From Paenibacillus polygoni (lineage in GTDB: Bacteria > Bacillota > Bacilli > Paenibacillales > Paenibacillaceae): a stretch of DNA of 64,000 nucleotides. The position numbers and the translations under genes were made by a program. The DNA is taken from NCBI RefSeq assembly GCF_030263935.1, contig NZ_CP127162.1, positions 3,109,501-3,173,500 on the forward strand. Direction: 5' to 3'. This document shows positions 33,929 through 43,183 of this stretch, piece by piece. The notes below the pieces were generated by a model that was given only the letters and a program-made list of their open reading frames with translations, was not told the origin of the DNA and did not search any database. Position 1 is the stretch's first letter, and each line of letters starts with the position of its first letter.

Positions 33929-35222
33929 CTGTCTTCCCCCTGTAGCCATATTGGTACAGCATTTCTACAAGCACTCTGAACCCTTGATTAATCTCTTCCT
34001 CTGAGGTGAATTCCTCAGGATGATGACTGAGACCGTTCTGACTAGGTACAAATATCATCGCTGCCTTGCATACCTCCGCAAAAATCTGTGCATCATGCCC
34101 TGCGCCGCTCGGCATTTTACGGTATGAGAAATCAAGTGCTTCACAAGCATTCTGAATCCGCTCTATCCATCCTTCATCCATAGCCACAGGGTCTACCGAC
34201 AAATGCTCCTGCCACTCTGCATGCAATCTGTTACGTGCCGCGGATGCGGATATGATCAGAAGCGCCTCCAATATAAAACGATCCATAATTCCTTTGTCCG
34301 TGTGCCGGATATCCAAAGTGAATGATACTTTTCCAGGAACGACATTAACTGCCCCCGGCAGGAGCTCCATCGTACCGACAGTAGCTACCAACGGGTCACC
34401 ATAAGAAAGCGCAAGCTCATGGATTCGAACGATCATCTCGGTTGCACCGATAAGCGCATCTTTTCGGTAATGCATAGGAGTTGTTCCGGCATGATTGGCT
34501 TCACCGGTGATCATTACATCAAGACGTTTCTGTCCAACGATATCGGTAACGATGCCGATCGACGTGCCCGTTCTCTCAAGCACAGCCCCCTGTTCAATAT
34601 GAAGTTCCAGATATCCATCCGGCTCGAAGGGTCTCACGGGGTAAGATGAATTCGGTCCGAATCCACAGATTTCAGCTGCTTCGAGCATACGGATTCCTTC
34701 CGCATCTTTCAGGTTGCCTGCAGCACTCCAATCGTTAGATCCCGTGACACTTCTCGAACCCCAGAAAGCAAACGGAAATCGACTTCCTTCTTCCTCACAT
34801 AAGGACACCGCTGCAAGTGATCGAACCGGAGGCCCGTATACTTCATTCAGATACAGAAGAGCAACCATCCCCGCTGCAACACCGAGTGCACCATCGAACT
34901 TGCCTCCCGAAATCACGGTATCGATATGCGACCCTGTAAACAATGGCTTATGGCGACCGTTTTCGTCTGTACCTTCGAGCAGTGCGTATAAATTCCCGGA
35001 TTGATCATAGGAAGTGACAAGGCCTTTTCCCTGCATAACATGTTGAAGATACTGCTGCGCCTTCAGCCAGGAAGAGGAATACAAGAGCCTAGTCATTCCG
35101 CCTTCCTCGGCTTTTCCGATATTCGAAAGTTCCTCAAGTAGTTCATGAAGGAGGTGACAAGAAGCGGCAAATGTGGCTTCTCTGTCTGCTTCGGTACTTT
35201 TAATGAGGGAAGGTTCAGACAT
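33921..35222 (-). CDS. pucF: allantoate amidohydrolase (M20 family)
   Basis: A 433-residue binuclear metalloenzyme hydrolysing allantoate to ureidoglycine, CO2 and ammonia. Metal ligands: GSHIDTV (His), GGKFDGALGV (Asp), SLCEEEGSRF (Glu) and ELHIEQGAVLE (His), plus a late SGAGHDAQ. Closely related N-carbamoyl-amino-acid hydrolases are excluded only by the cluster. ATG 35222 is preferred because GAGGAGG lies 9 nt upstream. It overlaps the allantoinase stop by 8 nt and pucG by 8 nt. Confidence 0.92.
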   Translation of the reverse strand: MSEPSLIKSTEADREATFAASCHLLHELLEELSNIGKAEEGGMTRLLYSSSWLKAQQYLQHVMQGKGLVTSYDQSGNLYALLEGTDENGRHKPLFTGSHIDTVISGGKFDGALGVAAGMVALLYLNEVYGPPVRSLAAVSLCEEEGSRFPFAFWGSRSVTGSNDWSAAGNLKDAEGIRMLEAAEICGFGPNSSYPVRPFEPDGYLELHIEQGAVLERTGTSIGIVTDIVGQKRLDVMITGEANHAGTTPMHYRKDALIGATEMIVRIHELALSYGDPLVATVGTMELLPGAVNVVPGKVSFTLDIRHTDKGIMDRFILEALLIISASAARNRLHAEWQEHLSVDPVAMDEGWIERIQNACEALDFSYRKMPSGAGHDAQIFAEVCKAAMIFVPSQNGLSHHPEEFTSEEEINQGFRVLVEMLYQYGYRGKTDE

Positions 35223-36624
35223 AAACATCCCCCTCCTCCGCGGCCACTTTAGACGGCACGGAAGGAATAAACTGGCCCCGTCTTTGATTGGTCAATCCGT
35301 GCAGGTCGTCATAAATTTGAATTCCCCTGCTAAAAGTCGCCTTGATCTTGCATGAGAATGTATGATCTATATAGGGTGATATCGGATGCCGGTACCTGAT
35401 TTCTTTCTGTGTAAGTGTATACGATTCGTTCAAACTTACAATTGCAAAATCAGCATCTTTACCTAGCGCGATCTCTCCTTTACATGAACCCAGTCCAAAG
35501 CGTCTAGCCGGTCCTGCTGCGAGTAAAGAAGCGAGCAGCGGAAGAGGTACATCCCGCTTCAAGTGAGCTTCTTCAAGCATCAGCAGTAACGTACTCTGCG
35601 CTCCTGCAATCCCGCCCCACACCTGAAAGAAATTGTCCGTATCTTTCATGGAGGGAGGGCACGGGGAATGGTCGGATGCGATCATATCAATACTGCCAGA
35701 CAGGAGAGTTTCCCATAATAGATCCTGTTCCTGCTTACTGCGAAGAGGAGGTGCACATTTATAAGCCGCACCCTTGCTTACAACATCCTCCTCTGTCAGC
35801 ACCAAGTAATGAGGACAAGTCTCTACCGTAACATCAAGACCGCTGCGCTTCGCTTCTGTAATAAGCTCTACAGACCTAGCCGTGCTGATATGAACAAAAT
35901 GAAGTCTGCATCCTGTTTCTTTGGCGTACATGAGTGCGCGAGTCACTGCTTCTGCTTCCGCTTCTGGTGGCCGGGAAGCCAAATAATCTTCTGCCCCTAC
36001 TCTTCCTTTGGAGATTCGCGCAAAGGCAAGTGCATCTGTCATTTCATTACTCTCTGCATGAAGGGCAAGCACCCCGCCAAGACTCGCAATCACAGACATC
36101 CCGCGAATCAGTGCCTTATCATCGGTTCGAGTAAAAATCTCCTCTCCTTCTCCGCCAGGTTCAGACATAAAGGCTTTAAATCCTGCCGCGCCTGATTCGG
36201 CAAGAAAACGTAATTCCGCTTCATTGTTCTTAACAAGCCCACCCCATAAAGCATAATCTACATAGCTTTTTCCGCTCGCAGCTGACAGTTTGGATTCCCA
36301 GCCATGCCTCGTGGTCGTCGGGGGAACACCATTCAGCGGCATATCAATATATGTAGTTATTCCGCCTGCAGCAAGCGCGGCAGAACCCGTCTCAAATCCT
36401 TCCCACTCTGCTAATCCAGGTTCATTAAAATGAACATGTGCATCTACCACACCCGGAAATACAAGCTGATCGTGAGCAGAGTATAGGATAGCAGCTTCAT
36501 CTGCATCTAACTCAGGAGCGATTGCAGTAATAACTCCATCCTGGATGCCGATGTCCACTTTTTCCACACCATGGGGTAAAACAACACGGCCACCTTGGAT
36601 GATGACATCAAATTTTTTCGGCAT
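35215..36624 (-). CDS. pucH: allantoinase
   Basis: A 469-residue cyclic amidohydrolase opening allantoin to allantoate. DAHVHFNEPG metal motif (about 60), carboxylated-Lys motif GFKAFMSEPG (about 150), His in LHFVHISTA and Asp in IASDHSPCPP. AAGGAG lies before the ATG at 36624; a long N-terminal extension in the same frame overlaps the HIU hydrolase gene and is rejected. Overlaps pucF by 8 nt. Confidence 0.93.
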   Translation of the reverse strand: MPKKFDVIIQGGRVVLPHGVEKVDIGIQDGVITAIAPELDADEAAILYSAHDQLVFPGVVDAHVHFNEPGLAEWEGFETGSAALAAGGITTYIDMPLNGVPPTTTRHGWESKLSAASGKSYVDYALWGGLVKNNEAELRFLAESGAAGFKAFMSEPGGEGEEIFTRTDDKALIRGMSVIASLGGVLALHAESNEMTDALAFARISKGRVGAEDYLASRPPEAEAEAVTRALMYAKETGCRLHFVHISTARSVELITEAKRSGLDVTVETCPHYLVLTEEDVVSKGAAYKCAPPLRSKQEQDLLWETLLSGSIDMIASDHSPCPPSMKDTDNFFQVWGGIAGAQSTLLLMLEEAHLKRDVPLPLLASLLAAGPARRFGLGSCKGEIALGKDADFAIVSLNESYTLTQKEIRYRHPISPYIDHTFSCKIKATFSRGIQIYDDLHGLTNQRRGQFIPSVPSKVAAEEGDVYV

Positions 36625-36667
36625 CAGGAGCACTCCTTCTACAATAAGATGACCTGCATACTTGCTA

Positions 36668-37033
36668 TTACGTTCCCCGGTACGTACTGTATCCCCCTGG
36701 TGCAACAAGTAAGGGAACATGGTAATGCTCATTACTGCTCGTGATCTTACATCGGAGCGGAATAACATCCCAGATGGTATGTATTCCACTTTCCAATAGA
36801 AAAGTCTCAAAGTACGGTCTGGCATAAAAACGAAGTTCATACACCCCTTCGCTCAGCTCATCTTCGAGAAAAGGAGGATCCAAGCGTCCATCTGCATTCG
36901 TGAAACGGGTAGCAAGCAAAACAACCTGCTCTACTCCCTGCTTCTCCTGAATCACGTACAGTTCAACCTTCATATCACTTCCCGGTATCCCTCGGCTCGT
37001 ATCCAGCACATGCGTCGTGAGTTTTCCGCCCAT
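36668..37033 (-). CDS. pucM: 5-hydroxyisourate hydrolase (transthyretin-like)
   Basis: A 121-residue tetrameric enzyme hydrolysing 5-hydroxyisourate to OHCU. Catalytic motifs KLTTHVLDTSRG (His), TNADGRLD (Arg) and the C-terminal YHVPLLVAPGGYSTYRGT. The family usually ends YRGS; here it ends YRGT. The ATG at 37033 lies one base after the urate oxidase stop; an in-frame ATG 10 codons upstream has no ribosome site. Confidence 0.93.
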   Translation of the reverse strand: MGGKLTTHVLDTSRGIPGSDMKVELYVIQEKQGVEQVVLLATRFTNADGRLDPPFLEDELSEGVYELRFYARPYFETFLLESGIHTIWDVIPLRCKITSSNEHYHVPLLVAPGGYSTYRGT

Positions 37034-37034
37034 C

Positions 37035-38021
37035 CTAGACCCTGCCTGCTTGCTGTGCTTCATTTCGCTGTGCTGCTGTAAGATCTTCCCTTGTCATGGA
37101 GAAACCTTGAAAACCATAGGGTGGACGCGGTTCTGTGAAAACAGATCCTGGACCTTCTGATACTGTTTCGACAATCGTTTCCCAGGTACGGTTATTGGAT
37201 TCAAAGGATACCTCTGCCAGCTGGCTGAAGTTTTGAAGCATTCGTATTCCGATGAGGTAGATGAGCGACTGAATGGAAGGAGAATTATTTTCGTGGAATA
37301 CGGTAGCTGCAATATCACGTATTTGCTCTGCATCGATATAATTACCGCGGGTGTCATCAAGGGCGTCTTCTATTTCTGTGTATTTCCAGTGAATGTTCAA
37401 AAAGATGAACAATGGCCGGTCAGAAGTCTCCGGAAGTGTCGTATATTCATCCCTTACAAAACCGGAAAAGCTGCTGCCTTTCACTTTAATCAGTCTAAGA
37501 TTCATTACACCGCTTTGATGCTCTGCCACATTAATGCTATCCTCTTCCCGTTCAAGGACAAATGCTGCACTCGCACTTTCGTTGTGTGAATACTTAAATA
37601 CAAGATCACTTGCAGTGATTCCGCTCGTATTTCCAACTTCAATCTCTTCAAAAGGAACCTGTTCTGCCGACATTCGCACCCCTGTCATTTGCGGGTAAGT
37701 TTCAAGGAAAGAACGGCTTGCGTATTCGAGAAAACCTTCCACCGTAGCTCCTGTATAATCAGCAGCATGACGTAAAATGAAATTTTTCATAGAATCTGTT
37801 GCCACAATCAAAGAATTATCCCCTTCTGTAAAAGAAGTGATAAATTGTTCTCCTTTGACAGCTACCTTGATATTCATCCCGAACAAAACATTCCCTCTCC
37901 CGCGAAAAGAAGATTCAGGAATCACCTTCACACCCGTCAGCGGTTTGGCATAAGAACGAAATACCCATACATCCCCTTTTCCGTAATACATTGTTCTTTC
38001 TTTAGGCGCTTCGTAAGTCAT
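37035..38021 (-). CDS. pucL: urate oxidase (uricase)
   Basis: A 328-residue cofactor-free oxidase converting urate to 5-hydroxyisourate. Two tunnelling-fold repeats; the catalytic-Thr region is LIVATDSMKNFIL (about 70-82), with further motifs near ETYPQMTGVRM and LRLIKVKGSSFSGF. In Bacillus subtilis PucL this domain is fused behind OHCU decarboxylase; here they are two genes meeting as TGA-ATG with no gap. Equivalent to the C-terminal half of PucL. Confidence 0.93.
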   Translation of the reverse strand: MTYEAPKERTMYYGKGDVWVFRSYAKPLTGVKVIPESSFRGRGNVLFGMNIKVAVKGEQFITSFTEGDNSLIVATDSMKNFILRHAADYTGATVEGFLEYASRSFLETYPQMTGVRMSAEQVPFEEIEVGNTSGITASDLVFKYSHNESASAAFVLEREEDSINVAEHQSGVMNLRLIKVKGSSFSGFVRDEYTTLPETSDRPLFIFLNIHWKYTEIEDALDDTRGNYIDAEQIRDIAATVFHENNSPSIQSLIYLIGIRMLQNFSQLAEVSFESNNRTWETIVETVSEGPGSVFTEPRPPYGFQGFSMTREDLTAAQRNEAQQAGRV

Positions 38022-38543
38022 TCATACCCTCTCCTCTGTCATGTTTTGTTCCATCCAAGACGTAAGGCGATACCAACTAATTAGATAAACCTGTTCCAGT
38101 GCAGTTCGAAATTCTTCTTCCGGCGTATGCTCTAATCGCTTCTTCAAGGCTTCCCGGATATCTTCGGGCGTTTTTCCCTTCACCGCAATGATAAAAGGAA
38201 ACCCAAACTTTCCTTTATACCTGTCGTTATCTCTCGAAAGTTCCTGTTGCTCTGCGGCAGGCAGCGTACCTAGTCCTGCTCCTATTTGCTCGTTAACAGA
38301 ATGCTGGCTCATGGTAAGACGTGATCCAAGATCCGGGTGATGACAGAGCAGTGTCATCTTCTTATCGTTATCTGATTGTTCCACTTCTTTGACCATGAAA
38401 TCATACATTTGTTCTAAAGAATCATAAGGCCGTTTGTGGTAAGCTGCTTCAGCAATCCATGATGAATGTTCAAATAGATCACCAAATGATTCGATATATC
38501 TCTCTTTAGTGAAAGAATTTATATCTTTTAATGTTAGGTTCAG
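38022..38543 (-). CDS. uraD: OHCU decarboxylase, apparently CTG-initiated
   Basis: Decarboxylates 2-oxo-4-hydroxy-4-carboxy-5-ureidoimidazoline to S-allantoin. The only ATG start (38408) would remove the conserved N-terminus. Reading upstream in frame gives INSFTKERYIESFGDLFEHS and WIAEAAYHKRPYDSL, the diagnostic family opening, so translation must begin earlier. AGGAGG (38553-38558) stands 9 nt before an in-frame CTG at 38543. No ATG, GTG or TTG exists in frame between the preceding TAA and codon 46. The 173 residues match the family length. Catalytic motifs: CHHPDLG, SVNEQIGAGL and FPFIIAVKG. First gene after pucR. Confidence 0.88.
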   Translation of the reverse strand: MNLTLKDINSFTKERYIESFGDLFEHSSWIAEAAYHKRPYDSLEQMYDFMVKEVEQSDNDKKMTLLCHHPDLGSRLTMSQHSVNEQIGAGLGTLPAAEQQELSRDNDRYKGKFGFPFIIAVKGKTPEDIREALKKRLEHTPEEEFRTALEQVYLISWYRLTSWMEQNMTEERV

Positions 38544-38635
38544 TGAATAACACCTCCTAATCTGCTTTTGTATTTACATTTTATGTTATTTTAATTCAGA
38601 TTTACAATATACCTCTTCTACATTCGTTATATAAA

Positions 38636-38646
38636 CTAACATGTAA
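38636..38646 (-). promoter_or_regulatory. 11-bp motif shared with the pucR upstream region
   Basis: CTAACATGTAA (minus strand TTACATGTTAG) lies 93-103 nt upstream of uraD, and the identical 11-mer lies upstream of pucR (40327-40337). Two copies in the only two regulator-adjacent promoter regions of the cluster suggest a PucR or other operator. Not tested. Confidence 0.4.
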
Positions 38647-38674
38647 GATTTGTTTTGTGTTTAATGCACGTATC

Positions 38675-40306
38675 CTATTTCGCGAAGTGTGGTTTAGGGG
38701 TGGCTTCATTCGTTTCATGAGCCTGTAAATAGTTCCGAAAGGTAAATACAAGTTTGAGTTTGAGAAGATCATTTGATTTTCTGAGGTCCATTTGCAGGAG
38801 AGTGCTGATTTTATCCATACGGTAAGTGATTGTGTTACGGTGTACAAACAATTGTTTTGCTGCTTCATTAATGAGTCCGTCATTTTCGATAAATGCTTCA
38901 AGCGTGTTCATTAGAATCTGACTTGGATCTCCGCCCTCCATCTGTAAAGGCTCCAGTACTTTATTGCAGTAATTTTCCATCACAGATTCAGGGACATAAC
39001 TAAAAAGATAAGCGAATTCAAGCGTTTCAAACTGAAGGGCAACTTCTTTCATTCCAAAACGAGCGGCAAGTGCGCGGGTGTCCAGGCATTCTTGATAAGC
39101 TTCACGAAGTGACTTAGGTTCATATTTCATTTTACTGATCCAAAATCTGGGTATGGAACCGCCTGCCGTCTTCCCAGGCTCAATGATATCTTCAAACCGA
39201 CTGAGAAGAAAACGAGACAATTCTTCACCATAATCTTTTCCGGCAGGACAGGTATAGATCGAGAGAATACCTTCGTCTATTTTGATATGTGAAGAGTTTG
39301 TCAGCTGCATCATCGGGTTATATTGCAGTTCTCTATGAATCTGCTTTAGCAGTTTCCCATCAGCAAATATTTCGGGCTCCACTGTTGTCAGCACACATTG
39401 ATAATTTCCTTGGAATAGCTGTATTCCATACCCTTCTGAACGTCTCACGAGTTCATCCGAATTCATCTTCCGTTCCAAATATTGTTTCATCACAAGGCAC
39501 ATCTCATCTTGCAGGGTTGGATTCATATGTTCTCGGTAAGTCATATCCATATCATAAGCAAGAACTTCCGCTGCTTGTTGAAACAGTTCTTCTTCCTCTT
39601 TTAGAACGTAGGCCCCGTCCGTATATATTAGTAAAAAGCCGAAATCTTCATCTTTCTGCGTAATCGGTACACGATAGCAACTGCCATGATCCCATTTCAC
39701 TCTCTGAAACATGGGTTTATATGGCCAGCCTTGCTGTACATTCAGGTCCTTTGTCTCTTCACTCGCAAATAATAAATGCCCTCTCGAACCGATCACCGCA
39801 ATAGGGTAACCTATAATACTAACCAATGTAGCAAACATCTCTTTTTTATGATCCTGATTAAGGGCGAAATGCATGAGCTTTTTCTGTTTCTCTACCACAG
39901 TTTGCAGTGTTTTTGTATACCGTTCATATTCAGCCTTAAACAAGGCATTCATTTGGTCAGAAAACGTAAACTGAAAAGGTAATTCGATCAAGGGGAGTCC
40001 GAGGTGATTGGCTTCTTCAACAATTTGACTGGGGATCTGCTCCCAGAATCTGCCGAGCTTTATACCGAGGCCCGCGCATCCTCGTTCGTATAACTTCCGA
40101 AGGAGCATCACTGCATCTTCTTCACTGTCTTTCATAACAAAGGCGGTCGTAAATAGCAGTTCACCGGCTTTAATCCATTCTGCAATATCGGGAGCGTCCA
40201 TTACATTAACCGATTTAATCACTCTCCCCCCGCCCTGTGCTCCTGCGACCAATTTAGCTTCAGAGAGAGGGTAGATACCTAAGGCTTCATTAACAGTAAG
40301 CTGCAT
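38675..40306 (-). CDS. pucR: PucR-family purine catabolism regulator
   Basis: A 543-residue regulator. The N-terminal PucR domain (LTVNEALGIYPLSEAKLVAG, DIAEWIKAGELLFTTAF) senses purine breakdown products in the family; the C-terminal HTH_30 domain contains AAKQLFVHRNTITYRMDKI (about 500-518). ATG 40306 follows AAAGGG by about 10 nt. It lies upstream of, and codirectional with, the whole purine cluster, so it probably activates it when uric acid or allantoin accumulates and nitrogen is limiting (by analogy with Bacillus subtilis). Confidence 0.93.
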   Translation of the reverse strand: MQLTVNEALGIYPLSEAKLVAGAQGGGRVIKSVNVMDAPDIAEWIKAGELLFTTAFVMKDSEEDAVMLLRKLYERGCAGLGIKLGRFWEQIPSQIVEEANHLGLPLIELPFQFTFSDQMNALFKAEYERYTKTLQTVVEKQKKLMHFALNQDHKKEMFATLVSIIGYPIAVIGSRGHLLFASEETKDLNVQQGWPYKPMFQRVKWDHGSCYRVPITQKDEDFGFLLIYTDGAYVLKEEEELFQQAAEVLAYDMDMTYREHMNPTLQDEMCLVMKQYLERKMNSDELVRRSEGYGIQLFQGNYQCVLTTVEPEIFADGKLLKQIHRELQYNPMMQLTNSSHIKIDEGILSIYTCPAGKDYGEELSRFLLSRFEDIIEPGKTAGGSIPRFWISKMKYEPKSLREAYQECLDTRALAARFGMKEVALQFETLEFAYLFSYVPESVMENYCNKVLEPLQMEGGDPSQILMNTLEAFIENDGLINEAAKQLFVHRNTITYRMDKISTLLQMDLRKSNDLLKLKLVFTFRNYLQAHETNEATPKPHFAK

Positions 40307-40326
40307 GCAAAACACCCTTTCTATAC

Positions 40327-40337
40327 CTAACATGTAA
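40327..40337 (-). promoter_or_regulatory. second copy of the 11-bp motif, upstream of pucR
   Basis: CTAACATGTAA, identical to 38636-38646, 21-31 nt upstream of the pucR start. Position so close to the start would suit autorepression. Confidence 0.35.
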
Positions 40338-40464
40338 TGTAAATTTATCTCCCCATTTGTTAATTATTATAAAGTCTACAGCGATATATGGAATAGAGGA
40401 GTCGGATGTTTATTTGCATTTATGTTCTACTGCTCACTTTTTATGGTTTTACTTTCTGATTAAG

Positions 40465-40507
40465 CAAAAAAACACAACCCTTCGCTCTTATGCGAAAAAT
40501 TGTGTTT
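40465..40507 (-). terminator. intrinsic terminator after the DUF606 pair
   Basis: AAACACAA / TTGTGTTT outer stem with an inner TTCGC / GCGAA stem, then a T run on the minus strand. Confidence 0.8.
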
Positions 40508-40572
40508 CTGATTCCTGCATTTTGCTTTCCTGATTATTACTACATTCGCTTTCCTGACTACCTTCTGCTTTC

Positions 40573-41046
40573 CTATTTACTCTGTTTTGGTGAATTCCGT
40601 ACTTGGCTTAAACGTTCCCCATACTTAAAGACAAGAATTCCCCCTATTATCACAAGAACGCCAATTAATTTATTCATCGTAAGTTCAATCTTCTCAAGTC
40701 CAAAAAAGCCAAGAGAATCCCATAATAACGCAAAGCTAAGCTGAGACGTCAGCACAATGGATGTCGAAAACGTAGGTCCGAGAAACTTGATGCCCTGCAT
40801 CAAACTAAATACCACACCTACCCCGATGGCTCCGCTGATCCAATACCATCCCTTCATATTCTCTAAATGATACCCGCCAGTTCCTTCCACCAGTAAACTT
40901 ATTGTAAGAGAAGCGATTGCTCCAAGTCCCAGCACGATAGTGGTTGTAAGCCAGGAACCTGTATGCTCCCCCATTCTACTGTTAAAAACAACCTGCATTG
41001 CTACAAACGAGCCGGCTATCAAAGCTATAATAATACCTAATGTCAT
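40573..41046 (-). CDS. DUF606/YdcZ-type DMT-superfamily membrane protein
   Basis: A 157-residue protein with five predicted transmembrane segments (starts MTLGIIIALIAGSFVAMQVV; contains YWISGAIGVGVVFSLMQGI). The DUF606 (YdcZ) family is a half-size relative of drug/metabolite transporters, often encoded as adjacent pairs that may form heterodimers. AAAGGA lies about 11 nt before the ATG. Cotranscribed 39 nt after a paralogue. Substrate unknown. Confidence 0.85.
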   Translation of the reverse strand: MTLGIIIALIAGSFVAMQVVFNSRMGEHTGSWLTTTIVLGLGAIASLTISLLVEGTGGYHLENMKGWYWISGAIGVGVVFSLMQGIKFLGPTFSTSIVLTSQLSFALLWDSLGFFGLEKIELTMNKLIGVLVIIGGILVFKYGERLSQVRNSPKQSK

Positions 41047-41085
41047 ATCATAACGGTTCCTTTCAAAGTCTAGGATGAATTTGAT

Positions 41086-41508
41086 TCACTTCAGAATAAT
41101 AACGCCCAAAATCATCATCGCGATCCCAAGCAGCTGAGGAATGGTAATTTTCCGTTTCACTACTCCAAACCAACCATTAATATCTATCAGATAAGTGAGA
41201 CTCAGCTGAGCAATTAATAGGGCAGATATGGTGAGGGTTACCCCGATTTTTTGGATCGCAGTCACTTCACTAAAAATAATGATTGCTCCCATCAGGCCGC
41301 CCGTTATATATAAAGGGTTCACCTTTTTAATCGCACCGAAATTTCCTTCACGCACACACAGCATAATGATTAATGCAATCACAAAGCCGGTAGTTTGTGT
41401 AATGGCAGCCGCCTGCCAGGTCCCCATATCTTCACTAATTTGGGTGTTCGCAATCCCTTGCAGTGTAATACATGCTCCACCCAAAATGGCAAATAAAATT
41501 CCTTTCAA
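41086..41508 (-). CDS. DUF606/YdcZ-type membrane protein, paralogue of its neighbour
   Basis: A 140-residue five-segment membrane protein (LKGILFAILGGACITLQGIA; PLYITGGLMGAIIIFSEVTA). A TTG at 41508 has GGGAG 8 nt upstream and gives the usual family length, so the longer ATG-started frame from 41556 with a charged N-terminal extension is disfavoured. First of the pair. Confidence 0.82.
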   Translation of the reverse strand: MKGILFAILGGACITLQGIANTQISEDMGTWQAAAITQTTGFVIALIIMLCVREGNFGAIKKVNPLYITGGLMGAIIIFSEVTAIQKIGVTLTISALLIAQLSLTYLIDINGWFGVVKRKITIPQLLGIAMMILGVIILK

Positions 41509-41595
41509 TTTGCGTTCTCCCTTCTGTCCGAAAAATCTTGCAGCATTTCTAATCATACAGGCTTCCTAGGAAAAAAGGCAACCACATCACAAAAG

Positions 41596-41626
41596 GACCA
41601 GAAACCTAAAAAGGTTCCTGGTCTAT
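41596..41626 (-). terminator. hairpin terminator after fumarase
   Basis: GACCAGGAACC / GGTTTCTGGTC stem (one mismatch) and loop TTTTTA, followed by CTTTTG on the minus strand. Confidence 0.7.
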
Positions 41627-41702
41627 TGGTAGTATAAAGTGTAAGCTCTCTACACTATGTTGCTTCTATTTTATTGCTTCTATTTTTTTATTTCTGTTAC
41701 GG

Positions 41703-43091
41703 TTATGCTTTTGGAGCAATCATTTTTGATGGATCAACATATTCGGTGAACTGTTCTTCCGTCAAAAGCCCAGAAGCAAGCGCCGCTTCTTTCAAGGTTA
41801 AACCGTTCTTATGTGCATGTTTTGCAATCTTCGCTGCATTCTCATAACCGATATGCGGATTGAGTGCCGTAACTAACATGAGGGAATTATCCAAGTTCTG
41901 CTTAATCGCCTCTCTGTTTGGCTCAATACCGACAGCACATTTGTCATTAAAAGCACGAATGGAATCTGCAAGCAGCTGCACCGATTGTAAGAAATTATAG
42001 ATAATAACCGGTTTAAATACATTCAGTTCAAAGTTACCTTGGCTGGCCGCAAAACCAATGGAAGCATCATTTCCCATCACTTGTGCAACGACCATCGTGA
42101 GGGCTTCGCTCTGTGTAGGATTGACCTTTCCTGGCATAATGGAGCTTCCCGGCTCATTTTCTGGTATCGAAATTTCTCCGAGACCACTGCGTGGTCCGCT
42201 TGCCAGCCAGCGTACGTCATTTGCAATCTTCATGAGATCTGCAGCAAGTGCTTTGACAGCACCATGGGTATAGACCACTTCATCATGACTTGTCAGGGCA
42301 TGGAACTTATTCACCGCAGAAGTAAAGTTTTTGCCTGTTGCTTTACTAATCTCTTCTGCTGTCATCTCGCCGAACTTAGGATGAGCATTAATTCCCGTAC
42401 CTACTGCAGTTCCACCGATCGCAAGCTCTTTCATCGATTCCACACTGGCCGCAATCATGCGCTCGCTTTTGGCAAGCATGGCTTCCCAGCCGCTGATTTC
42501 CTGCCCGAGTGTAATCGGAGTTGCATCTTGCAGATGAGTACGACCTATTTTAATGATATCCATAAATTCTTCTGATTTCTGATGGAGCGTTCCTTTTAGC
42601 AATTGAATAGCTGGGAGCAGTTCATCTTCTACTGCAATCACCCCTGCTACATGAAGTGCTGTAGGGAATGTATCATTCGAGCTCTGTGACATATTTACAT
42701 GGTCATTCGGGTGAAGGCGCTCTTCTTTGCCTTGTTCAGCAAGCCACTGATTACCGAGATTGGCAATCACTTCATTGGTGTTCATATTGGACTGCGTACC
42801 GCTTCCGGTCTGCCATACAACAAGCGGAAAATGATCATCTACCCGTCCAGACAATATTTCATCGGCAGCATAAACAATGGCTGCTGCTTTGTCTTCTGAG
42901 AGCTTACCAAGCTGAAGATTGCTTTTAGCAGCACTTTTTTTAAGGATCGCAAAGGCACGAATGACTTCAAGCGGCATTTTTTCCTGACCAATTGGAAAAT
43001 TCTCTTTACTGCGCTGTGTTTGCGCACCCCATAAACGATCAGCGGGAACTTTCATTTCACCTAGCGTATCTTTCTCAATACGGAAATCCAT
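41703..43091 (-). CDS. fumC: fumarate hydratase, class II
   Basis: A 462-residue homotetrameric TCA-cycle enzyme interconverting fumarate and malate. Signature [17 protein letters not shown] (about 315-331), [15 protein letters not shown] near 97 and [17 protein letters not shown] near 185. ATG 43091 follows AGGAGG by 8 nt. Cofactor-free class II type. Monocistronic. Confidence 0.95.
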   Translation of the reverse strand: MDFRIEKDTLGEMKVPADRLWGAQTQRSKENFPIGQEKMPLEVIRAFAILKKSAAKSNLQLGKLSEDKAAAIVYAADEILSGRVDDHFPLVVWQTGSGTQSNMNTNEVIANLGNQWLAEQGKEERLHPNDHVNMSQSSNDTFPTALHVAGVIAVEDELLPAIQLLKGTLHQKSEEFMDIIKIGRTHLQDATPITLGQEISGWEAMLAKSERMIAASVESMKELAIGGTAVGTGINAHPKFGEMTAEEISKATGKNFTSAVNKFHALTSHDEVVYTHGAVKALAADLMKIANDVRWLASGPRSGLGEISIPENEPGSSIMPGKVNPTQSEALTMVVAQVMGNDASIGFAASQGNFELNVFKPVIIYNFLQSVQLLADSIRAFNDKCAVGIEPNREAIKQNLDNSLMLVTALNPHIGYENAAKIAKHAHKNGLTLKEAALASGLLTEEQFTEYVDPSKMIAPKA

Positions 43092-43183
43092 TTGCATTTC
43101 CTCCTTCACCGAATCTTATGGGTTCATAAGTTATTTTTCTGAAGAAAAGCTTATTGAGCCAATCATCCTTGCTGCCTGGCTGA

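Noticed and set aside
36624..36840. 72-residue N-terminal extension of allantoinase
   Set aside because: Overlaps the HIU hydrolase coding region and lacks family similarity; an ideal ribosome site marks the ATG at 36624.
42039..42575. 178-codon plus-strand frame inside fumC
   Set aside because: Antisense shadow of fumarase with Cys/His-rich composition typical of non-coding frames.
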